Source: Ornithinimicrobium sp. (lineage in GTDB: Bacteria; Actinomycetota; Actinomycetes; Actinomycetales; Dermatophilaceae). From it: a DNA stretch of 8,048 nucleotides. Shown one piece after another: positions 1-4,784 of the stretch. The position numbers and the translations under genes were made by a program. How positions within the stretch are numbered: the stretch's first letter is position 1; every line of letters begins with the position of its first letter. The notes under the pieces were generated by a model. It was not told the DNA's origin, made no database searches, and saw nothing but the letters and a program-made list of their open reading frames with translations. The stretch is from the NCBI GenBank assembly GCA_030145965.1, contig JASKZT010000330.1, forward strand, positions 1 through 8,048, in the 5' to 3' direction.

Positions 1-465
1 CTCCTGCTCGACGAGCCGACGTCGGGGCTCGACCCGCTCATGGAGGCGGAGTTCCGCGAGGTCGTGCGCGCCGACCGTGACGCCGGGCGGACCGTGCTGC
101 TCTCCAGCCACATCCTCTCGGAGGTGGAGCACCTGTGCGACCGGGTCTCGATCATCCGGGCCGGCCGCACCGTGGAGACCGGCACGCTGGCCCAGCTGCG
201 CCACCTGACCCGCACCCAGCTCGACGTCGAGCTGGAGGTGCCCGTGCCCGCCGGGCTCGCCGCCGGGCCGGGGCTGCACGACGCCGTGGTCGACGGCCAC
301 CGCCTCGCGTGCCAGGTGGACGACGGGGCCCTGGGCGCCCTCGTCGCCCGGCTCGCGCCGCTGGGCATCCGCTCGCTGACGGCCGCCCCGCCGACGCTGG
401 AGGAGCTGTTCCTGCGGCACTACGACGGGGCCGAGGACACGGACGGGACGGAGCCGGCGCCGTGA
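1..465 (+). CDS. ABC transporter ATP-binding protein, 3' part only (DrrA/CcmA-like)
   Basis: This is the C-terminal 154 codons of an ABC ATPase that begins before the window. It would hydrolyse ATP at the inner face of the membrane to drive the permease encoded next. The visible part opens with the Walker B strand (LLLDEP, with D4 and E5 counted from base 1), followed at once by the D-loop (SGLDP). The H-loop is LLSSHILSEVE with switch His37, encoded at 109-111. Walker A and the LSGGQ signature lie off-window. After about residue 60 comes the accessory C-terminal domain typical of antibiotic or drug-export ATPases of the DrrA kind, ending in a family-typical PTLEELFLRHY stretch. The stop TGA (463-465) overlaps the permease start GTG (462-464), so translation is coupled. 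The substrate cannot be read from the sequence; the partner permease suggests export of a small hydrophobic or toxic compound. Confidence 0.93.
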   Translation, partial: LLLDEPTSGLDPLMEAEFREVVRADRDAGRTVLLSSHILSEVEHLCDRVSIIRAGRTVETGTLAQLRHLTRTQLDVELEVPVPAGLAAGPGLHDAVVDGHRLACQVDDGALGALVARLAPLGIRSLTAAPPTLEELFLRHYDGAEDTDGTEPAP

Positions 466-2060
466 GCGGCCTGACGACGCTCCTGCGGCTGACGCTGCGG
501 CGCGGCCGCTGGTTCTACCTCGCCTGGGTGCTCGCGATGGCGGCCACCGTGCCGGCCACCGCGGCCGCCTACGAGACCCTCGTCGGCGACCTCGCCGGCG
601 GCGGGGCGCTCGACCTCATGGCCGCCAACCCGACGATGCGGGCGATGCTCGGCCCGCCGACCGACCTCACGACCGCGGGCGGGTTCACGGTGTGGCGGGT
701 CGGCACCTTCCTCGCGCTCGTCGCCGGCGTCATGGCGGTGCTCGGGACGGTGCGCGTCACCCGCGCCGACGAGCAGGAGGGCCGCACCGAGCTCCTGCGC
801 TCCGGCCAGGTGGGGCGGCACGTGCCGCTGACCGCGGCCGTGCTGGTGGGGCTGACGGCCTGCGCGCTCCTGGGCGTCCTGGTGAGCGTGGCCATGGTGG
901 CCGTCGGCCAGCCCGTGGCGGGGTCCGTGGCCTTCGGCCTCGGGCTGGCGCTCGTGGCGGCGGTCTTCGTCGGCGCGGGGGCGGTCACCGCGCAGCTGAC
1001 GTCGTCCGCGCGCGCCGCCACGGGCCTCGGGCTCGTGGTGCTGCTGGTCGCCTACCTGCTCCGCGCGCTGGGCGACGCGGCCGAGGAGGGGTCGGTCGCG
1101 CGGCGGCTGGCGTGGGCCTCCCCGCTGGAGTGGATGGCGCTCGCCCGCCCCTACGCCGACGAGCGCTGGGCGGTGCTGCTGCTGCCGGCGACGCTCACCG
1201 TGGTGCTCGTCGCGGCGGCCTACCTCCTGGAGGCGCGGCGCGACCACGGCGCGGGGATGTGGCCGGTGCGGCCCGGCGCGGCGCGGGCTCGGCCGGCGCT
1301 GCTGTCGACCACCGGGCTGGCCTGGCGGCTGCAGCGCGGCGCGGTCGCGGGCTGGCTGGTCGGGCTGGGCGTCTTCGCGCTCGGGATGGGCTCGCTGTCC
1401 GGGAGCTTCGACCGGATGATCTCCCAGGTCCCGCAGCTGGCGTTCGTGCTGCGCCGGCTGGGGCAGGGCGCCGACCAGCTCGTCGACGCCTTCTTCGTCG
1501 CCATGCTCACGCTCGTGGCCGTGCTCGTCGCCGTCGTCGGCGCGCAGCTGTGGCAGCGTCTGGCCGCCGAGGAGGAGCGGGGGCACGCCGAGCTGCTGCT
1601 CGCCACCGCCGCGACGCGCACCCGCCTGGCGCTGTCCCACCTCGTCCTCGCGGTGCTGGCCAGCACCGCGCTGCTCGTGGTCTTCGGGGCGCTGCTCGCG
1701 GTGCCGGAGGCGGTCGGTCGCGGCGACGCCGGCCCGGTGCTCTCGACGGCCGGGGCGGCCCTGGCGCTGGCCCCGGGCGGCCTGCTCGTGGTCGGGATCG
1801 CGGTGCTGCTGCACGGCTGGGTGCCACGGCTGGGCTGGCTGGTGTGGGTCGTCGTCGCGTGGTCGTTCTTCCTCGTCTGGGTGGGCTCGGTGCTGGGGCT
1901 GCCCGCGTGGCTGGTGCGGCTGACCCCGTGGGACCCCCTGCCGTCGCTGCCGGTGGAGGAGATGGCCTGGACCCCGGTCCTGCTCGTCACCGCCGCCGCG
2001 CTCGCGCTCATGGCCCTCGGGGTCTGGGGCTACCGGCGTCGCGACCTGCGTCTGCCCTAG
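462..2060 (+). CDS. ABC transporter permease, polyketide-antibiotic-exporter type (COG3559-like), 532 aa
   Basis: This is the membrane subunit of the export pump powered by the preceding ATPase. The GTG start at 462 is chosen because it overlaps the ATPase stop (GTGA), has purine-rich GGACGGGACGGAG 9-21 bases upstream, and gives an N-terminus (MSGLTTLLRLTLRRGRW) typical of the family. About 12 hydrophobic segments are visible, near residues 18-37, 82-98, 124-150, 155-176, 186-202, 236-256, 296-312, 345-364, 390-415, 430-452, 456-480 and 504-523. The protein is an internal duplication: a cytoplasmic motif after the second helix of each half (EQEGRTELLRSG, 105-116, and EEERGHAELLLA, 370-381) is followed by the next helix. 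A proline- and tryptophan-containing loop (ASPLEWM near 219-225; LTPWDPLPSLPVEE near 487-500) precedes the last helix of each half. Length fits the family (about 530 aa). The extreme C-terminus, RRRDLRLP, lies inside an inverted repeat shared with the converging gene. Substrate unknown; resistance or self-protection is inference. Confidence 0.88.
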   Translation: MSGLTTLLRLTLRRGRWFYLAWVLAMAATVPATAAAYETLVGDLAGGGALDLMAANPTMRAMLGPPTDLTTAGGFTVWRVGTFLALVAGVMAVLGTVRVTRADEQEGRTELLRSGQVGRHVPLTAAVLVGLTACALLGVLVSVAMVAVGQPVAGSVAFGLGLALVAAVFVGAGAVTAQLTSSARAATGLGLVVLLVAYLLRALGDAAEEGSVARRLAWASPLEWMALARPYADERWAVLLLPATLTVVLVAAAYLLEARRDHGAGMWPVRPGAARARPALLSTTGLAWRLQRGAVAGWLVGLGVFALGMGSLSGSFDRMISQVPQLAFVLRRLGQGADQLVDAFFVAMLTLVAVLVAVVGAQLWQRLAAEEERGHAELLLATAATRTRLALSHLVLAVLASTALLVVFGALLAVPEAVGRGDAGPVLSTAGAALALAPGGLLVVGIAVLLHGWVPRLGWLVWVVVAWSFFLVWVGSVLGLPAWLVRLTPWDPLPSLPVEEMAWTPVLLVTAAALALMALGVWGYRRRDLRLP

Positions 2061-2083
2061 GGGCCGGCCGGGCCGCGACGCCG
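2034..2083. terminator. Inverted repeat centred on shared stop codons; candidate bidirectional terminator
   Basis: CGGCGTCGCG at 2034-2043 is the exact reverse complement of CGCGACGCCG at 2074-2083. The midpoint (2058.5) coincides with the centre of CTAG (2057-2060), which supplies TAG stops to both converging genes. Across the full 50 bp, 17 of 25 base pairs are complementary, including the four pairs next to the centre. There is no intergenic space, so any factor-independent terminator for either gene must lie within coding sequence, and this is the only clear candidate seen at the junction. No U-tract follows on either strand, which is common in high-GC actinobacteria. The terminator role is inferred; the repeat itself is directly visible. 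Confidence 0.55.
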
Positions 2084-3034
2084 CTCCTCCCCCGACGGGA
2101 GCGGAGCCACCGACCCGGGCGGGGCGAGCCGGGCGAGCGCGAGCCCGCCGCCCGCCGCGAGCAGGTCCCCGGCGGTGAGGAGCACGCGCGAGAGCAGGAC
2201 GACGACGAGGATGCCGCCGGCGCCGAGGGCCGGCGCCAGGGCCAGCGCGAGCACGGCCTCCCGCGCGCCGACGCCGGCCGGGAGGAACACGAGGGCGGTG
2301 CCCACGACCCAGGCGAGCGCGTAGCCACCCAACGACAGCTGCATCAGCTCGCCGTCGGGCTGGGCGCCGACCGCGACGGCGAGCACCAGGACCTGCAGGC
2401 CGACGGCGACCCACGACGCGAGCGACCACAGGCCGGCCACGACCACGGCGCCCGGGCCGATCCGCTCGGCCACGGGGGCCTGCCGGGTCACCCGCAGCAG
2501 CGTGACGAGGACGCGGTTGAGGACCACGGGCAGGGCGCCCGCGAGCGCGAGCGGGGCGAGGAGGACCAGCCAGCGGTGGTCCTCCAGGACCGTGCCGACC
2601 GCGCCCGGCAGGGTGAGGAGCACGAGGACGCCGGCGACGACGGCCGACAGGAGCACGGCGACGAGCATCGTGCCGACGGTGCGACGCCGCTCGACGCCGC
2701 GGTCGCTGCCCAGCTCGGCGGAGGCGAGGATGTTCCACACCCCGCCGGGCAGGTACTTGCCGACCTGGCCCACGAGGTAGACGACGCAGGCGTCACGGAC
2801 GCCGAGCCGGGCGCCCAGCCCGGCGCTCACCGCCCGCCACGACAGCGCGGCGAAGACGACGTTGAGCAGCGACAGCCCGAGCGCCAGCGCGACGAACCCC
2901 CAGGAGACCTGGCGCAGCGCCTGCCCCACCGCGTCGCGCTCGAGGGCCACCGCGACGACCGCCGCCAGCACCGCCGCGACGACGAACCCCCGCCGCACCC
3001 ACGGCGAGCGGAGCACCCCGAGGACGCGCGACAT
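2057..3034 (-). CDS. Flippase-like / lysylphosphatidylglycerol synthase TM-region family membrane protein, 325 aa
   Basis: This is an integral membrane protein of the UPF0104 / AglD2-like family, related to the membrane part of MprF. Relatives are linked to moving or modifying lipid-linked molecules across the cytoplasmic membrane, but the exact substrate here is unknown. Family hallmarks are GKYLPGGVW (residues 92-100) and LPAGVGAREAVL (251-262), the two conserved Gly/Pro-rich motifs. Hydrophobic stretches lie near 15-31, 44-66, 80-98, 118-142, 152-175, 196-222, 236-252, 262-285 and 286-303. No soluble aminoacyl-transferase domain follows, so this is not a full lysyl-PG synthase. The ATG at 3034 is chosen because it gives a short basic N-terminus before the first helix. 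No good Shine-Dalgarno sequence precedes it. It follows HMG-CoA lyase on the same strand but is separated from it by hairpin repeats and a possible promoter. Its stop overlaps that of the converging permease gene. Confidence 0.85.
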   Translation of the reverse strand: MSRVLGVLRSPWVRRGFVVAAVLAAVVAVALERDAVGQALRQVSWGFVALALGLSLLNVVFAALSWRAVSAGLGARLGVRDACVVYLVGQVGKYLPGGVWNILASAELGSDRGVERRRTVGTMLVAVLLSAVVAGVLVLLTLPGAVGTVLEDHRWLVLLAPLALAGALPVVLNRVLVTLLRVTRQAPVAERIGPGAVVVAGLWSLASWVAVGLQVLVLAVAVGAQPDGELMQLSLGGYALAWVVGTALVFLPAGVGAREAVLALALAPALGAGGILVVVLLSRVLLTAGDLLAAGGGLALARLAPPGSVAPLPSGEERRRGPAGP

Positions 3035-3043
3035 AGTGCGCCC

Positions 3044-3049
3044 AGGCTA
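3044..3049 (-). promoter_or_regulatory. Candidate -10 element for the flippase-like gene, near-leaderless
   Basis: Read on the minus strand, TAGCCT matches the actinobacterial TANNNT -10 pattern and ends 9 bases before the ATG at 3034. Transcription would then begin within a few bases of the start codon, which agrees with the lack of a Shine-Dalgarno sequence. No convincing -35 hexamer is seen because the upstream space is taken up by the hairpin repeats. This is weak, pattern-only evidence. Confidence 0.3.
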
Positions 3050-3051
3050 TG

Positions 3052-3107
3052 CCCACCGGACACACCGGGTGGTGGCCCCTCACCCCACCGGACACGCCGG
3101 GTGGTGG
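3052..3107. repeat. Tandem pair of 24-bp hairpin repeats, candidate terminator after HMG-CoA lyase
   Basis: Two copies of a 24-bp unit, at 3052-3075 and 3084-3107, differ at only one base (A at 3064, G at 3096) and repeat with a 32-bp period. Each unit can fold: in copy 1, CCACC (3053-3057) pairs with GGTGG (3068-3072) and GG (3058-3059) with CC (3065-3066), leaving a bulged G and a 5-base loop. The second copy begins directly beside the HMG-CoA lyase stop (3109-3111), the position expected of a minus-strand terminator. The first copy ends 17 bases before the flippase start codon. The single difference falls in the loop, so the stem is preserved. Confidence 0.6.
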
Positions 3108-3108
3108 G

Positions 3109-4050
3109 TCAGGAGCCGGCGAGGGCCCTGACGACCCGCGAGGGCGACGGCCGGCCCAGCTGCCCCGCCATCCAGACGCTGGCCTCGACCAGCGCCGTCA
3201 GGTCGGTGCCGTGCTCGATCCCGAGCCCGTCGAGCGCCCAGACGAGGTCCTCCGTCGCCAGGTTGCCGGTCGCCGACCTGGCGTAGGGGCAGCCGCCCAG
3301 CCCGCCGGTGGACGCGTCGACCACCGTCACCCCCCGCTGGAGCGCGGTCAGGGTGTTGCTCAGCGCCTGGCCGTAGGTGTCGTGGAAGTGCACGCCGACC
3401 TGGTCGGGCCCGATCCCGGCGTCGTCCAGGGCGTCGAGCAGCCGCAGGACGTGCCCGGGGGTGCCGACGCCGATGGTGTCGCCGATGGAGAGCTGGTCGC
3501 AGCCGAGGTCCATGAGCCGCGCGCAGACGTCGACGACCTGCTCGACGGGCACCGGCCCCTCCCACGGGTCGCCGAAGCACATCGAGACGTAGGCGCGCAC
3601 CCACGCCCCGGCGTCGAGCGCCCGCCGCACGACCGGCCCGAACATCTCGACCGACTCGGCGACCGAGCGGTTGAGGTTCTTGCGGGCGAAGGTCTCGGTC
3701 GCGCTGCCGAAGACGGCCACCGACGTCACGCCCTTCTCGAGCGCGCGGTCGAGCCCGCGCTCGTTGGGCACGAGCACGGGGCGGCTCTGGCCGGTCCCCG
3801 CCCGCCCGAGCAGGTCGAGCAGCTCCTCCGCGTCGCCGAGCTGCGGCACCCACCGCTGCGGGACGAAGCTCGTCAGCTCGACCGTGCCCAGCCCGGCCGC
3901 GAGCAGCCGGCGGACGAACTCCGCCTTGACCTCCACGGGCACCGCGGTCTTCTCGTTCTGCAGGCCGTCGCGCGGGCCGACCTCGTAGATCGTCACGCGC
4001 TCCGGCAGACCGGGCATCGGCTCCGTCATCGGCAGGGCGGGAGTCGTCAT
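3109..4050 (-). CDS. mvaB: Hydroxymethylglutaryl-CoA lyase, 313 aa
   Basis: This enzyme cleaves (S)-3-hydroxy-3-methylglutaryl-CoA to acetyl-CoA and acetoacetate, the last step of leucine degradation, in the cytoplasm. It is a single DRE-TIM-type (HMGL-like) barrel of normal bacterial length. Visible active-site features are GPRDGLQNEK (residues 25-34, with R27, D28 and Q31), the metal-binding VHFHDTYGQ (220-228, H221 and H223), and GGLGGCPYA (249-257), whose C254 matches the catalytic cysteine, followed by ATGN (260-263). SFVPQRWVPQLGD (61-73) and YVSMCFGDPWEG (154-165) are also family-typical. The ATG at 4050 is preceded by a strong GGAGGA ribosome site. Its upstream neighbour, the TOPRIM gene, ends 56 bp away on the same strand, so the two may share a transcript. 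Leucine-pathway partners (isovaleryl-CoA dehydrogenase, methylcrotonyl-CoA carboxylase) are absent from the window. Citramalate or homocitrate synthases share the fold but lack the GCPYA cysteine motif. Confidence 0.94.
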   Translation of the reverse strand: MTTPALPMTEPMPGLPERVTIYEVGPRDGLQNEKTAVPVEVKAEFVRRLLAAGLGTVELTSFVPQRWVPQLGDAEELLDLLGRAGTGQSRPVLVPNERGLDRALEKGVTSVAVFGSATETFARKNLNRSVAESVEMFGPVVRRALDAGAWVRAYVSMCFGDPWEGPVPVEQVVDVCARLMDLGCDQLSIGDTIGVGTPGHVLRLLDALDDAGIGPDQVGVHFHDTYGQALSNTLTALQRGVTVVDASTGGLGGCPYARSATGNLATEDLVWALDGLGIEHGTDLTALVEASVWMAGQLGRPSPSRVVRALAGS

Positions 4051-4056
4051 GGGCAC

Positions 4057-4066
4057 ATCCTCCCCC
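4057..4066 (-). promoter_or_regulatory. Ribosome-binding site fixing the HMG-CoA lyase start
   Basis: The minus strand reads GGGGGAGGAT, with AGGA 7 bases before the ATG at 4050. This is the strongest Shine-Dalgarno sequence in the window. It rules out the in-frame upstream reading, which continues without a stop far into the TOPRIM and GH65 region, and favours M1 over the internal methionines at residues 8 and 12. Confidence 0.8.
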
Positions 4067-4106
4067 ACGGCGTGCACGGCGGCGGCGCGGCGGGCGCCGA
4101 CCCGGC

Positions 4107-4700
4107 TCAGCGCCCCGACCGCTCGACGGCCAGGTCCTCGACGCGCGCGACCAGGGCGGCCATCGGTGGCGGCACCCGCCCCGGCGCCAGCCGCGCCGCC
4201 ATCGCCTCCGCCAGCCGCACCTTCCGGCCGCTCGCGATCCCGGCGAAACGGTGCAGCCGCTCCTGCACCGGACGGTCCACCCAGGCCCGCTGCCGGCCGA
4301 ACGCCCGGAACCGGTGGCCCAGCGCCATACCCTCCAGCAGGTCGAGGCACTCCTCCACGCCGAGGGCACGGATCAGCTCGTCCTCCAGGTCGCGGTCGCA
4401 GAGGAAGAAGCCCTGGTCGGGCAGGTCCGCGGCGCTCCTCGCCGGCCGCCCCTGGTCCTGCAGCGCGCGGACGACCACGCCCGCCTCGCCCGCGTCGCAC
4501 ATCCCCACGACCGGCCGGCCGGGCCACGTCCGGGCAGCGTGGCGCAGGTGCCGGGCGGCGTTGGTCACCCCTCCCATGTCCACGAGCCGGTATGCCGCGC
4601 CGGGCACCGCGGGCACGCGCCGGGCCAGGACGGCCTCGAGCGCGGCGACGTCGCTCGGCCCCTCGAGGAGGACGAGCACCGGGGTGGCGTCGGTCGGCAT
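4107..4700 (-). CDS. Stand-alone OLD-like TOPRIM nucleotidyl transferase/hydrolase domain protein, 197 aa
   Basis: This is a small cytoplasmic protein consisting of a TOPRIM domain like that of OLD-family nucleases, without the ABC-type ATPase usually attached to it. TOPRIM domains bind divalent metal and act on phosphodiester bonds; the actual reaction of the stand-alone form is not known to me. Motif 1 is VLLEGPSD (residues 10-17) with the invariant-type Glu13. A DMGG turn follows (41-44). The second acidic motif is GMCDAGE (66-72) with D69 and E72. The third is FFLCDRDLEDELIRALG (98-114), which carries D104, E106, D107 and E108. A helical, basic C-terminal half follows, including GRPVQERL-like and SGRKVRLAEA stretches (about 142-167). 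The ATG at 4700 is chosen because motif 1 begins directly after it. An upstream GTG at 4766 would put the coding start inside the GH65 terminator hairpin. No strong Shine-Dalgarno sequence is seen. It lies between GH65 and HMG-CoA lyase, on the same strand as both. Confidence 0.8.
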   Translation of the reverse strand: MPTDATPVLVLLEGPSDVAALEAVLARRVPAVPGAAYRLVDMGGVTNAARHLRHAARTWPGRPVVGMCDAGEAGVVVRALQDQGRPARSAADLPDQGFFLCDRDLEDELIRALGVEECLDLLEGMALGHRFRAFGRQRAWVDRPVQERLHRFAGIASGRKVRLAEAMAARLAPGRVPPPMAALVARVEDLAVERSGR

Positions 4701-4757
4701 GACCGACCCATCGTGCACCCGTCCGCCGCGGGTGGCGAGGGATGCGCGGCCGAACCA

Positions 4758-4782
4758 CCACCCCACGTGCTCGGTGGGGTGG
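4758..4782 (-). terminator. Hairpin terminator candidate after the GH65 gene
   Basis: CCACCCCAC (4758-4766) and GTGGGGTGG (4774-4782) form a perfect 9-bp stem with a 7-base loop. The hairpin starts 2 bases beyond the GH65 stop codon (4785-4787, minus strand). A further ACCACC (4754-4759) / GGTGGT (4788-4793) match allows an alternative, wider fold. No T-tract follows on the minus strand. Position and stem strength support termination, or an RNA 3'-end stabiliser; efficiency cannot be judged. Confidence 0.6.
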
Positions 4783-4784
4783 GG

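Noticed and set aside
135..461. N-terminal extension of the permease reading frame
   Set aside because: It is out of frame over the ATPase gene and Arg/Pro-rich. The GTG at 462, with its 4-bp overlap, is the sensible start.
420..2738. 772-codon open frame on the - strand
   Set aside because: It is antisense to the permease and out of frame with the flippase gene. Its composition (Arg, Gly, Pro, Gln, His) is low-complexity, and both overlapped genes show clear family motifs.
692..3286. 864-codon open frame on the + strand
   Set aside because: It is an out-of-frame reading of the permease that continues antisense through the flippase gene, with no domain signature.
4069..4082. GTGCAC-centred possible operator upstream of HMG-CoA lyase
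   Set aside because: Only the 6-bp core is symmetrical and the flanks do not match, so it is not supportable as an operator.
4764..4769. CACGTG palindrome as a regulator site
   Set aside because: A 6-bp palindrome is expected by chance. This one straddles the left arm and loop of the GH65 terminator hairpin.
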